Of a stretch of DNA of 64,000 nt, positions 53,784-62,415 are shown one piece after another. The DNA is from Streptomyces sp. BHT-5-2. Its GTDB lineage: Bacteria > Actinomycetota > Actinomycetes > Streptomycetales > Streptomycetaceae. Both the position numbers and the translations under genes were made by a program. The notes below the pieces were generated by a model, which worked only from the letters and a program-made list of their open reading frames with translations, had not been told where the DNA came from and searched no databases. Location: positions 1,736,001 through 1,800,000 of the forward strand of contig NZ_CP081496.1 of assembly GCF_019774615.1 (NCBI RefSeq). Direction: 5' to 3'. Positions within the stretch are counted from its first letter, which is position 1, and every line of letters starts with the position of its first letter.

Positions 53784-55100
53784 GTGGCGGGGAGCGAACT
53801 GACACTCGGTAAGACGATCGCCAAGGCACGCCGGCGCAAGGGATGGCCGCAGCGGGATCTGGCTGCGATGATCGGTCGGTCGGAAAGCTGGGTGTCGCAG
53901 GTCGAGCGGGATGTGATCCCGGTCAACAGCCTGGATACGTTGCGTCAGATCTCCGACGTATTGGGCATGTCTCTGGCCGAACTCCTTGCTGCTGTACGGC
54001 CGCCTGGACGATCGCCGGTATCGGCTCGGCGTCGGTCGGGCTCGACTAGGGTTGTTCACAATCTTGGTCCAGAGGAGGGTGACGACCCCGTGCGACGCCG
54101 CGAACTTCTGGCCGCTGCGGCGGTGGTCTTTGCCTCCCCCCTGGCCGGGGCCACGCCGGCCGAGGCCAGCACTCTCGCCCCGCTCGAAGACCTCCTGCTC
54201 TATGGCACGGCCACTGTGCCGAAGAACAGTGAGGTATCACCGGCCGGCGTCGCTGCCGCGGTGAAGACATCCCGGCAGGACTTCCGCGCCGCCCGTTACG
54301 ACACTCTGGCCCGGACCCTGCCTGGTCGGATCGCCCAAGCTCAGGCCCTGGAGCCGGTGGAGCTGTCGGCCACGGCGGTTGCCGACCTCTACAACATTGC
54401 CACCCGGCTGTGCATCAAGCTCGGCGAGGACGGCCTCATGGCGATCACCTCAGACCGCGCACTGAATTCCGCACGGGTGGGCGGGGATGCGCTGACGATT
54501 GCCGAGGCACACCGGATGGTCTCCAGTGCCTGGCGTCGCCAGGGCCACCTTGCCCGAGCCACCGACATCGCCGTCCGGGCCGCGCAGGACGTACGCGCGG
54601 ACCGCCGCGCCCCAGAGGCTGCCCGACTGTCCGCGAACAGCTCGCTGCTGGCCACCGCCGCGTACACCGCGGCGAAGATGGGTGACCGGCCGACGGCGCA
54701 CGCCCTGATCGGTGAGGCCGCCGAGGCCGCGAAGGCCGGCCCGACGAGCCCTGCGGCCCGAACGGACACCGGGACTCAGCAGGTGCTGCTGCACCAGTTG
54801 TCGGTCCACTACCTGCTCGGTGATGCCGGGCAGGCGATCGACCTGGCCAAGACCATCGACCCCGCGGCCCTGCCGACCGCCGAGCGGCAGGGGCGGTTCT
54901 TCACCGACGTGGCCCGCTGCTTCGACCAGTGGGGCAAGCCCGAGCAGTGCTATCGGGCGCTACTGGCGGCCGAGCGGGCTGCACCGCAGGAGATCCGGCG
55001 AGGGGCGATCAAGAACCTGGCCAGCGGCCTGCTCCGCCACGACCGAAGCCTTCCGGGAGTCCGGGCCTTCGCGGGACGCGCAGGCGTTCTCGTCGACTAA
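53784..55100 (+). CDS. XRE-family regulator with TPR-like sensor domain
   Basis: About 438 residues from GTG 53784 (MAGSELTLGKTIAKARRRKG), with GGGGG upstream; an ATG at 53742 is possible. The helix-turn-helix is QRDLAAMIGRSESWVSQVER (about 23-42). The C-terminal 280 residues are helical repeats (AHRMVSSAWRRQGHLARATD, LHQLSVHYLLGDAGQAIDLA) like those of peptide- or ligand-sensing regulators. It is the likely regulator of the genes that follow. Confidence 0.85.
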   Translation: MAGSELTLGKTIAKARRRKGWPQRDLAAMIGRSESWVSQVERDVIPVNSLDTLRQISDVLGMSLAELLAAVRPPGRSPVSARRRSGSTRVVHNLGPEEGDDPVRRRELLAAAAVVFASPLAGATPAEASTLAPLEDLLLYGTATVPKNSEVSPAGVAAAVKTSRQDFRAARYDTLARTLPGRIAQAQALEPVELSATAVADLYNIATRLCIKLGEDGLMAITSDRALNSARVGGDALTIAEAHRMVSSAWRRQGHLARATDIAVRAAQDVRADRRAPEAARLSANSSLLATAAYTAAKMGDRPTAHALIGEAAEAAKAGPTSPAARTDTGTQQVLLHQLSVHYLLGDAGQAIDLAKTIDPAALPTAERQGRFFTDVARCFDQWGKPEQCYRALLAAERAAPQEIRRGAIKNLASGLLRHDRSLPGVRAFAGRAGVLVD

Positions 55101-55263
55101 TCCGGCTCCTTCCCGCAAAGGGTTTGCTACCTCGCAACCCGGTTGCGGATCTGCTTGCTTCTCCGGCGGTTGACTCTTCTCAGCCGCCAGGGGCCGCGTA
55201 CGGCCGGCCTCTCCTCGCCCCGGGCGGCGGTGCTGACCACCACCGTCTTCGAGGAGTTGCACC

Positions 55264-55641
55264 ATGGATGCCACCCGCGCCGACCCGTCCCCTTCGCAGC
55301 CGACGGTCACAGATGCCACGGACCAGCTTCAGGCTGACGTCGCCGCCGCTTTGCGCTCCAGCATCGTCCTCCCTCCGTATGACGAAGTCCTCCGGCTGAT
55401 CGAGACCCTCCAGGGGCATCTCGCCCCGCTGATCGAGCAGGCCAAAGAGCACGTCGAGCAGCATCGCCCGGGAGAGGCCGCCTGGTATCGGGAACACCGC
55501 CAGATCGACAACGCCGAGTTCCAGCTGCGGGCCGGCCCCGGCAATGGGCTGGCGTCGGCCGCTCGCCGTCTCAAGAACCTGGCGCTGTCCGTCCAGCAAC
55601 TGCACCGCCAGGTCCACCACGGGGAGGGGGACGTGAGGTGA
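55264..55641 (+). CDS. DUF6415-like small helical protein
   Basis: 125 residues, largely helical: ADVAAALRSSIVLPPYDEVL, HLAPLIEQAKEHVEQHRPGE and a basic end. It resembles the Streptomyces family listed as DUF6415, often named a natural product biosynthesis protein. GAGGAG is eight bases before the ATG. Its stop overlaps the next start (GTGA). Function unknown. Confidence 0.7.
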   Translation: MDATRADPSPSQPTVTDATDQLQADVAAALRSSIVLPPYDEVLRLIETLQGHLAPLIEQAKEHVEQHRPGEAAWYREHRQIDNAEFQLRAGPGNGLASAARRLKNLALSVQQLHRQVHHGEGDVR

Positions 55642-55835
55642 CGCGGTCCGCGCAGGGTGTCAGGGGCCGTCACCGCAGCGGGGAACCGCGCCTGGACGTG
55701 TGGCTGGGGCGCCTGTGGCTTCTGGGCACCACGGCCGGCCTCACCCTCCTGGCGCTGACCGTCCAGCACGACGCCGACCACACCGGGGCAACCCCAGTCT
55801 CCGCGCCCGATACCACCGCGGCGCCGCTCGCCTAG
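55638..55835 (+). CDS. Small single-helix membrane protein
   Basis: 65 residues: a basic N-terminus, one helix (LWLLGTTAGLTLLALTVQH, about 27-45) and a short polar tail. It is coupled to the DUF6415-like gene by overlap. No family recognised. Confidence 0.6.
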   Translation: MTRSAQGVRGRHRSGEPRLDVWLGRLWLLGTTAGLTLLALTVQHDADHTGATPVSAPDTTAAPLA

Positions 55836-55894
55836 GCGCCCACAGATTTCCCGCCGGAACCCCGGTGGGAGAACCGAAGAGAAGGGAACATGCG

Positions 55895-55996
55895 ATGAAC
55901 GACCTGATCGTCTCGAAGCGTTCCGTGCAGGCCGCCCGCGCCCAGGACCGCCTGAGCGACGGTGGCGGCACCGGCAAGGGCGACGGCAACGACTGA
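55895..55996 (+). CDS. 33-residue peptide, candidate RiPP precursor
   Basis: The ORF begins MNDLIVSKRSVQAARAQDRL and ends SDGGGTGKGDGND. AGGGA lies seven bases before the ATG, giving a well-formed start. The N-terminal half looks like a helical leader and the Gly/Asp/Lys-rich tail like a core. It is 12 bp before a cupin-4/JmjC oxygenase gene and then an APH-fold kinase, so it may be their substrate. No known precursor family is recognised. Confidence 0.6.
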   Translation: MNDLIVSKRSVQAARAQDRLSDGGGTGKGDGND

Positions 55997-56008
55997 TCGG
56001 AGCCGTAG

Positions 56009-57181
56009 ATGACCGCCATCTCCTCGGCGGTCCGGAGCCTCGGCGGGAACTTCCCCGCCGAGGCGTTCGGCCGCACCTACCGCCTCTGGCCAAACGTCGA
56101 CGACTTCTCGCACGTGTTCACGTGGGACGACCTCAACGAGATCATCGCCCGACACCGTCTCGAACCCCCGCGCCTGCGGCTCTTCAACGACGGCATTCAG
56201 GTCCCTCAACACGCCTACACCCACTCCGTGGTGTCCAAGCGCCACACCGTCTGGCACCGCATCGAGCCGAACAACCTGCACCACCAGCTCAAAGACGGCG
56301 CCTCGCTCGTCCTGGATGCCGTGGACGCACTACACCCCGGCGTGGAAGACCTCGCGGCAGCCCTGGAGCGACACTTCCGCACCGATGTGCAGGTCAACCT
56401 CTATGCCTCGTGGACCTCGAAGGAGGGCTTCGGCGTCCACTGGGACGACCACGATGTGGTGGTCCTCCAACTCGAAGGCGCCAAGCGGTGGAAAATCTAC
56501 GGGGCCACCCGCACGAACCCGCTACGGGTCGACATCGAAGCCCCCGAACCACCAACTGGCGATCCGGTCGCGGAGATCGTGCTCCGGAGCGGCGACATGC
56601 TCTACCTGCCCCGGGGATGGTGGCACGCTGTCGCCGCCACCGAGGGCCGGTCTCTGCACCTGACCTGTGGCCTGAAGCCCACCACCGGCGCGGATCTCCT
56701 GTCGTGGCTGTCGGACCGGCTGCGGGTCTCGGACACCGTCCGTGCGAACCTGCCGTACTTCGCCTCGTCGGACGAACGGGCGGCGTATCTGGAAGCACTG
56801 CGGAAGGAGCTCACCGAAGCCCTGCACGATGGAGTGATCGAGGAGTTCGTCAACGCACGGGGGAGCATGGACCCCGGGAGGCCGATGCCGTCCCTGCCAT
56901 TCGTGGACGGTATCCCCGCGGACGACAGCCTGTTCGTCCGCCTCACGGCTGCTGGGGCCTGGTACGAGGTGGACGGGGACGGCCACGTGGTGTTGAGCGC
57001 AGGCGGCCAGGAGTGGACGTTCGCCGCCCCGGTCCTCGACGTGATCAAGCTCCTCGCCGAGGGAAGCACCTGGACCCTGGGCCGGCTGGCGGTAAGCTCC
57101 GGTCTCCCCGCTGACCAAGTCGCAGCTCTCGTCTCCGAGTTGGTCGCGGCCGACGTTGCCGCCGTCAGCCGGAGAAGGTAG
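56009..57181 (+). CDS. Cupin-4/JmjC-type 2-oxoglutarate oxygenase
   Basis: 390 residues. The double-stranded beta-helix carries the iron triad H144-x-D146 (GVHWDDHD) and H206 (PRGWWHAV), as in ribosomal oxygenases of the YcfD/RoxA/MINA53 type. A dimerisation-like helical part and a C-terminal winged helix (LAVSSGLPADQVAALVSELV) follow, again as in that family. Relatives hydroxylate Arg or His side chains of proteins. A peptide substrate here is inferred from the 33-residue ORF immediately upstream. Confidence 0.85.
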   Translation: MTAISSAVRSLGGNFPAEAFGRTYRLWPNVDDFSHVFTWDDLNEIIARHRLEPPRLRLFNDGIQVPQHAYTHSVVSKRHTVWHRIEPNNLHHQLKDGASLVLDAVDALHPGVEDLAAALERHFRTDVQVNLYASWTSKEGFGVHWDDHDVVVLQLEGAKRWKIYGATRTNPLRVDIEAPEPPTGDPVAEIVLRSGDMLYLPRGWWHAVAATEGRSLHLTCGLKPTTGADLLSWLSDRLRVSDTVRANLPYFASSDERAAYLEALRKELTEALHDGVIEEFVNARGSMDPGRPMPSLPFVDGIPADDSLFVRLTAAGAWYEVDGDGHVVLSAGGQEWTFAAPVLDVIKLLAEGSTWTLGRLAVSSGLPADQVAALVSELVAADVAAVSRRR

Positions 57182-57184
57182 CCG

Positions 57185-58030
57185 ATGTTCACTGCCCCTG
57201 AGCAAGCCGTCAGGGACCGCATGATCTCCGCCCGCGGCCGCGCGTGTGCCCTGCTGGGCCTCGACGACACTGCGGGCGGGGACGTGTGGGGATACGCAGG
57301 CAGGACACTGTCCGGAGCCGTCACCACGCCGGAAGGCGGCGCGTGGCTGCGGCTGGTCAGCGAACCGGAGGGCAAGGGCAGCGGGAAGCTGTGGGACGGC
57401 CCCAAGGAGGCGGAACGGTCCGTGCCCCCCGTCGTGCCTCGCCCGCGGCTGCTCGGCCTGCGCGACTGGTCCGCCGACGGCTGGGACTACCGGGCAGAGC
57501 ACTACGAGATCGTCGGCACCCCGCCGGTGTCGAAGAGCCCGGTGCTGCACCACCGGGCGGACCTGCCACACACCTGGTGGCAGGACCTCCGCCAGGCGCT
57601 GGACCACCTCGCGCTCGTCCGCACGGGCCGGCAGGCGGCGCGCGAGGAGTACATCCGCCGCCGTGTCCCGGAGTTCACCGGCGTCACCCCCGGTGAGATC
57701 GCCTGGACCACAACGCACGGTGACCTTCACTGGGCGAACCTCACCGGCCCGGCGCTGACCCTTCTGGACTGGGAAGGCTGGGGCACAGCGCCCCTCGGCT
57801 ACGACGCCGCAAACCTGTATCTGCACTCCCTGCCCGTGCCGGACGTCGCCGAGCGGATCCGCAAGGAATTCGCCCACGTGCTGGACACCCCTGCCGGCCG
57901 GGTCGGGGAGCTGACCGCCTGCACCGAAATCCTCCAGGCGGCCGCCCGAGTGCCGTTCTACGCCGACCTGGCCGATGGCGTACGGCAGCACCTGGACCAC
58001 TTGAGGCGCCACGTTAGCGGCCAGGTCTGA
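57185..58030 (+). CDS. Aminoglycoside phosphotransferase-fold kinase
   Basis: 281 residues. The catalytic loop HGDLHWAN (H178, D180, N185) and the metal-binding DWE (D195) define the APH/choline-kinase fold. The N-lobe is short and less conserved. It starts 3 bp after the oxygenase stop, with AGAAGG upstream. It could phosphorylate an antibiotic, a small metabolite or the peptide product; which one is not visible. Confidence 0.85.
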   Translation: MFTAPEQAVRDRMISARGRACALLGLDDTAGGDVWGYAGRTLSGAVTTPEGGAWLRLVSEPEGKGSGKLWDGPKEAERSVPPVVPRPRLLGLRDWSADGWDYRAEHYEIVGTPPVSKSPVLHHRADLPHTWWQDLRQALDHLALVRTGRQAAREEYIRRRVPEFTGVTPGEIAWTTTHGDLHWANLTGPALTLLDWEGWGTAPLGYDAANLYLHSLPVPDVAERIRKEFAHVLDTPAGRVGELTACTEILQAAARVPFYADLADGVRQHLDHLRRHVSGQV

Positions 58031-58147
58031 GGTGCTCCTGACCGTCCTGAGCCAGCGTGCGCGTACGCCGCCGGGAAGATTTCGACTCCGGTCCTGGCTG
58101 CTCGTGCACCTGCCGCTGAGCGCTGAACTTGTGGGCGATGGCGAACA

Positions 58148-58180
58148 GTCCCTGCCGAGGCTAGTAGCCCCGGCAGGGAC
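58148..58180 (+). terminator. Terminator after the peptide-oxygenase-kinase operon
   Basis: GTCCCTGCCG / CGGCAGGGAC plus an inner GGCT/AGCC with loop AGT; 118 bp after the kinase stop. Confidence 0.75.
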
Positions 58181-58184
58181 TGGC

Positions 58185-58343
58185 TCAGGCCAGGGGATCG
58201 GCCTCAGCTACGCCGACCCTGCGCCCTAGCAGGGCCGGGCTGGTGCGGGGGAAGCGGCTCGGGTTGGGCAGGGCGTGCAGCTCGGATGCCGTCGAGAACA
58301 TCGATGTGATGTGGGTTCCCAGAAACGCGGTGACCCGTTTCAT
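58185..58343 (-). CDS. Small ORF antiparallel to the Nudix leader
   Basis: 52 residues from ATG 58343 (or 38 from ATG 58301). The reading FSTASELHALPNPSRFPRTS and LLGRRVGVAEADPLA has nearly complete GC at third positions, as real genes here. The ribosome site is weak. No family recognised; it could also be the tail of a lost gene. Confidence 0.4.
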   Translation of the reverse strand: MKRVTAFLGTHITSMFSTASELHALPNPSRFPRTSPALLGRRVGVAEADPLA

Positions 58344-58394
58344 CCCCGTCGATACGATCTTTCCACCCGTGCTTGCCGTCCTGGAGGAGCAGAC

Positions 58395-58808
58395 GTGACG
58401 CAGCGGACAGCCGATGAGCGACCCGGCATTGCAGCGGCCATCATCGTTCACGAGGGACGCGTTCTGATGGTCCGGCGCCGGGTCAGTGAGGGGAAGCTCT
58501 CCTGGCAGTTCCCGGCCGGCGAGGTCGAGCCCGGTGAAACCCGCGAGGACGCCGCCGTGCGGGAGACCAAGGAGGAGACCGGACTGAACGTCTCCGCCGT
58601 CGAGCTGCTGGGCGAGCGTGTCCACCCGGCAACGGGCAGGCTGATGTCCTATACCGCCTGCGAGGTGGTCAGCGGAACCGCGTATGTCGCGGACACCGAG
58701 GAACTGGCCGAGCTTGCCTGGGTGGCTCACGACGAGATTCCTGAGTACGTCCCGTACGGCCTGTTTGAGCCGGTGCAGCAGTACCTGGACGCCGTTCTCG
58801 CCGGCTAG
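58395..58808 (+). CDS. Nudix hydrolase
   Basis: 137 residues. A full Nudix box lies at about 42-64 (GEVEPGETREDAAVRETKEE then TGL). It hydrolyses a nucleoside diphosphate linked to another group; the substrate is unknown. GTG 58395 has GGAGGAG six bases before it. Confidence 0.9.
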   Translation: MTQRTADERPGIAAAIIVHEGRVLMVRRRVSEGKLSWQFPAGEVEPGETREDAAVRETKEETGLNVSAVELLGERVHPATGRLMSYTACEVVSGTAYVADTEELAELAWVAHDEIPEYVPYGLFEPVQQYLDAVLAG

Positions 58809-58908
58809 GGCCTGTCCGATGGGCCGTCCCACTCGGAGGTATTGGCCGGTAGGCGCCCTCCGGGCGGGTAGTAATTTGCCGCAAACTGGTCCAGACGAGG
58901 AGGACGCC

Positions 58909-59130
58909 ATGCAGACGGCTGGTCTTTACACATTGAATCTCTCGCACGTGGTGTGGAAGAAGTCGTCCTTCAGCGACGGAATGAATAACTGCGTCGAGGT
59001 GGCGCAGCTGCCTGGTGGTGCGGTCGCGGTGCGCGATTCCAAGCACCCTCACTGTGACGCGCTGCGCTTCACCGCCGCCGAGTGGTCCGCGTTCCGCAGC
59101 AGTATCAAAGCGGGTGAACTGCAGGGCTAA
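58909..59130 (+). CDS. DUF397 domain protein
   Basis: 73 residues with the family pattern VVWKKSSFSDGMNNCVEVAQ, VAVRDSKHP and FTAAEWSAFRSSIKAGEL. Such proteins usually act with an adjacent XRE regulator (WhiJ-like pairs). None is adjacent here; the XRE gene at 53784 is the nearest. GAGGAGG precedes the ATG. Confidence 0.9.
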   Translation: MQTAGLYTLNLSHVVWKKSSFSDGMNNCVEVAQLPGGAVAVRDSKHPHCDALRFTAAEWSAFRSSIKAGELQG

Positions 59131-59343
59131 GCCAGGCGCCACGAACGTCAGCGGTCCAGTGCCAGCCTGATCCGCACCAGGCCCGGACAGTACCGCCGGG
59201 TCCCGCCCCCACGCTGCCTCTTGCTTACGGTCTGAATGGCGGCGCGGGAACGCCTGATGTCCTCCTTCGCGACGCGCGGGGCAGGACATCGGCTGTGCCT
59301 TGCCGGAACCGCATCGCTTCTGCCGACAGCTTGGAGTCCTCGC

Positions 59344-59901
59344 GTGAGCGATCAGCCTGACCAGCACACCAAGAAGTCTTTCCTGTACGTCGTCGTCTGC
59401 GCAGCCGGAATCGCTGGCGATGTCGGAAACTTGATCACGGCTGCCCAGGAGGCGGACTGGGACGTCGGCGTCATCGCCACCCCGCAGGGCCTCGGGTTCA
59501 TCGACACGACCGCCGTCGAGGCCCAGACCGGCTACCCCATCCGCTCGGCTTGGCGCTCGCCCGGAGACCCTCGCCCGCTGCCGCCCGCCGACGCCATCGC
59601 GGTCGCCCCAGCCACCTTCAACACGATCAACAAATGGGCCGCTGGGATCTCCGACACCCTGGCGGTGGGCTTCCTGTGCGAAGCGTACGGCTTCGGCATA
59701 CCCACTGCCGTCTTGCCGTACCTGAACTCAGCCCAGGCCGCCCATCCCGCGTATCGGCAGAGTCTCGACCGGCTGCGCGAGATGGGCGTCCTGATCGGCT
59801 CGTACGAGCCTCACCCGCCCAAGGCCGGTGGCGGAGCGGACTGCTTCCGATGGGAGGAGGCGTTGCAGCTGCTCACCCCGGAGGTGTCAGGCCGGATGTG
59901 A
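59344..59901 (+). CDS. HFCD-family flavoprotein
   Basis: 185 residues: FLYVVVCAAGIAGDVGNLIT, DAIAVAPATFNTINKWAAGI and GFGIPTAVLPYLNSAQAAHP are the FMN-binding and active-site segments of the family that includes PPC decarboxylase and the peptidyl-Cys decarboxylase EpiD. The typical catalytic His at the first loop is not obvious. GTG 59344 has GGAG eight bases upstream. It may be a decarboxylase or only an FMN protein. Confidence 0.8.
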   Translation: MSDQPDQHTKKSFLYVVVCAAGIAGDVGNLITAAQEADWDVGVIATPQGLGFIDTTAVEAQTGYPIRSAWRSPGDPRPLPPADAIAVAPATFNTINKWAAGISDTLAVGFLCEAYGFGIPTAVLPYLNSAQAAHPAYRQSLDRLREMGVLIGSYEPHPPKAGGGADCFRWEEALQLLTPEVSGRM

Positions 59902-61617
59902 TCAGCGCCGCCGGGGTCGGTTCACCTCCTGGCGGGCGACGGCGGATGCGGCCGGGACCGGAACGGGCGCGCTCCTAGGACGTTGTGCCCGAGGCGCAGA
60001 GGCGGGAGGCGTGACGTAGCCGAGGTGCTGCAACCTCCAGACCAGGACATCGCTGATCGAATCCGCGCTGTCCAGTTCACGCTGTGCGGCCGCCTTCGTC
60101 ACCAGGGCGGCGGTGTCGTGGCCGGCGCGTTCGGCCTGGTCGAGCACTGCGGCCAGGGCGTCCCAGCCTGGTTCGGCCTGGAGGCGGTCGGCGAGGTGGG
60201 GGAGGGCGGTGCGGACCGTGCTCGTCTGCCGCTGCCGGTCCGGGGCGGGAAGACGTTGGCCGTAGGCGCGCATGACGGCCAACGGTGGTGCGGCGGTGGC
60301 CTGGTAGGCGGCACGCAGGTGGTCGGCGGCGCGCTGTGCGGCCTCGGCCTGCTGGGCGTGACCGCGGGCGGCGTGCCAGCGGGCAGCGGCGACGACGGCG
60401 AGGATCATGATGTCGAGCACCAGGGCGGTGGCGGCACCGTCTGGACCGCGGCCGAGGGCGGTACCGGAGTGGACGATCTGGTTGGCTGCGCGGCGCAGGG
60501 CGTACATCTCCGCGTCCTTGGCGCGGATGTGGGAGCGAGTGGCGCGCTCGAAGTGCCTTGCGGCTTCTCGCAGTTCAGTCCGTGTGGTTCCGAGGGAGGT
60601 CTGGGTGAGGGCGTCGAGGACCTCGCCCACGCCGATCAGCTGGGCTGCCGCCACGCCATCGTCGCCGGATGCGATCCCTCCCAGGGCCGAGTTGGTGGCC
60701 TCGGTGGCGAAGTGGCGGGCGCGGGCTGGTGCGGTGGTGCCGCTGTGTTCCAGGGCTGCGGGCAGCTCGGGCATGTCTGTGGTGGCCGTGAACCGTTTGC
60801 GGATGCGAGGCAGGGAAAGGTCCGGTGCGAGTTCGGAGCCGGAGTACCAGATGGGTTCGTTGTCGCCGTTGCGGTCGCCGACCATGGCGACCTTGTAGCC
60901 GAGTGCGTCGCCGGAGGGGGCGAGGCGCTTGTTGATGCGGACGCCTTCGGTGGCGAGCCGGTCGAAGAACTCGGTCTCACTCGCAGCGCCGGCTAGGGCG
61001 CGGCGGACGCGTTCGCGCAGCAGCTCGCGCGAGGCGTCTTCCTGGCCGAGGCGTTCAGCCTTGTGCCGCTCGGCCCTGGTGGGCCGCTTGGCGGCGGTGC
61101 CGTCCCCGGGCTTGACCCGGCGCAGTCCGTAGTCGACCTCGATGCTGCGGCATTCAGTTTGGGCGCGGCGGGCTTCGTTGTTCAGGCGGGGGCGTCGGCC
61201 GTCGTCGCGGACGAGGGTGGCGATGATGTGGATGTGGTCGTCGGCGTGCCGTACGGCCGCCCACCGGCATGCTTTCTCGTCGCCGTCGGGTGCGATGCCG
61301 GTGGCGGCGACCATGCGGCGGGCGATGGCCGCCCAGTCCTCGTCGGACAGGATGGGGTCTTCGGGTGCGGCACGGACGGACAGGTGCCAGACGTGCTTGT
61401 CCGGGCGGCGCTTCTCCGGGAGGGCGTTGACGGGTTGGTCGAGGAGCTGCTGGAGCTGCTCGTAGGTGACGTTCGGGTCGCGGCCGGGGTCGGGGGTGAG
61501 CGGGTCGAAGGCGGCGACCAGGTGCGGGTCGATGTGTTCCTCGTGGGTGCCGCGGCCGTAGAGGTAGCGGATCAGGCCAACCGTTTTGCCGCCGCGCTTG
61601 TGGAGGCTGGGGATCAT
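59902..61617 (-). CDS. Relaxase/mobilisation nuclease (MobA/VirD2-like)
   Basis: 571 residues. The relaxase domain is in the first 220, with Tyr18/Tyr20 in GLIRYLYGRG, and the metal His motif ADDHIHII (H128, H130). The C-terminal part is helical and Ala-rich. It nicks oriT and pilots the strand during mobilisation. The ATG overlaps the mobC stop (ATGA). The stop lies next to the flavoprotein stop, convergent. Confidence 0.9.
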   Translation of the reverse strand: MIPSLHKRGGKTVGLIRYLYGRGTHEEHIDPHLVAAFDPLTPDPGRDPNVTYEQLQQLLDQPVNALPEKRRPDKHVWHLSVRAAPEDPILSDEDWAAIARRMVAATGIAPDGDEKACRWAAVRHADDHIHIIATLVRDDGRRPRLNNEARRAQTECRSIEVDYGLRRVKPGDGTAAKRPTRAERHKAERLGQEDASRELLRERVRRALAGAASETEFFDRLATEGVRINKRLAPSGDALGYKVAMVGDRNGDNEPIWYSGSELAPDLSLPRIRKRFTATTDMPELPAALEHSGTTAPARARHFATEATNSALGGIASGDDGVAAAQLIGVGEVLDALTQTSLGTTRTELREAARHFERATRSHIRAKDAEMYALRRAANQIVHSGTALGRGPDGAATALVLDIMILAVVAAARWHAARGHAQQAEAAQRAADHLRAAYQATAAPPLAVMRAYGQRLPAPDRQRQTSTVRTALPHLADRLQAEPGWDALAAVLDQAERAGHDTAALVTKAAAQRELDSADSISDVLVWRLQHLGYVTPPASAPRAQRPRSAPVPVPAASAVARQEVNRPRRR

Positions 61618-62228
61618 GCGGCGGCCTTGTCGTTGTGGTGGCGCGAGACGGTATCGGCGGCGGCTTCCGTGCGGCGGGCCGCGCGGGTGACGGCGTCGAG
61701 TATCTGGTCGAGCTGCGGGGCGTCGGCCCCGGAGTTGAGGGCCTTGGCGACCTGGTTGAGCAGGCCACCGATGCGGCCGAGGTAGCGGCGGGCGGCGAAC
61801 AGCTCCTCGACGATCTCTCGCCCGGTGGCGATCTCAGCGGCGGTGCGGTCCAGGTCGCGGGCAGCCTTGAGCGCGCAGTGGGCGAGGAACCCGGCGACGG
61901 TCATCTCACACCGCTTGGCAGCGGTCTTGAGGAGGTCGTACTCGGAGGGGTTCATGCGGCAGCTGGGCTGGTGCTCGCGCAGCTTCGGTTCGCGGGGACG
62001 TTGGCGCACGGACGACAGGGGCTTCGGTCCTTCCCCCTGCTTGGGCTGCGATCCGCCCTCGGTCGCAGTCTCTCCCTCCGGCGCCCCCTGGTGCCGGGGA
62101 GTCTCCGCCACTTCAGGGGCGGGGGCTGCGGGAGCATTGCTCCCGCGACAACTTGCTGCGTCTGTGGCAACGGTGGAGTTCTGCGGGTGGCCGTGGGGGG
62201 TGAGGTTATCGGGGTTCGGGGTGTGCAT
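61614..62228 (-). CDS. mobC: Relaxosome accessory protein MobC
   Basis: 204 residues: a long polar N-terminus, then the MobC core (RMNPSEYDLLKTAAKRCEMT, VAGFLAHCALKAARD, RRYLGRIGGLLNQVAKALNS). It bends oriT DNA for the relaxase. It is coupled to the relaxase gene and preceded by a region with candidate oriT repeats. Confidence 0.88.
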   Translation of the reverse strand: MHTPNPDNLTPHGHPQNSTVATDAASCRGSNAPAAPAPEVAETPRHQGAPEGETATEGGSQPKQGEGPKPLSSVRQRPREPKLREHQPSCRMNPSEYDLLKTAAKRCEMTVAGFLAHCALKAARDLDRTAAEIATGREIVEELFAARRYLGRIGGLLNQVAKALNSGADAPQLDQILDAVTRAARRTEAAADTVSRHHNDKAAA

Positions 62229-62271
62229 GCGGGGTGTTCTCCGTCGGGCGGGGGAATGGCGGGGGAGGAGT

Positions 62272-62415
62272 TGGTCTGCTGGTCCGCATCCGCGCGGACG
62301 AGCGTGGGGATCGCGGCCGAGGTGGCGTGTGGGAGACGGGGCGGTGGTGGTCCCGAGGTGTCGTGGTCTGCTGGTCCGCGGGGCGCACGGGCGGGCTGAC
62401 CGGATATCCGGTCAG
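62272..62415. other. Candidate origin of transfer (oriT)
   Basis: Directly upstream of mobC-relaxase. It contains two exact copies of TGGTCTGCTGGTCCGC (62272-62287 and 62364-62379) and a perfect 20-bp palindrome CTGACCGGATATCCGGTCAG (62396-62415) that overlaps the DUF2637 stop codon. Position and structure suit a mob oriT; no nic site is identified. Confidence 0.45.
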
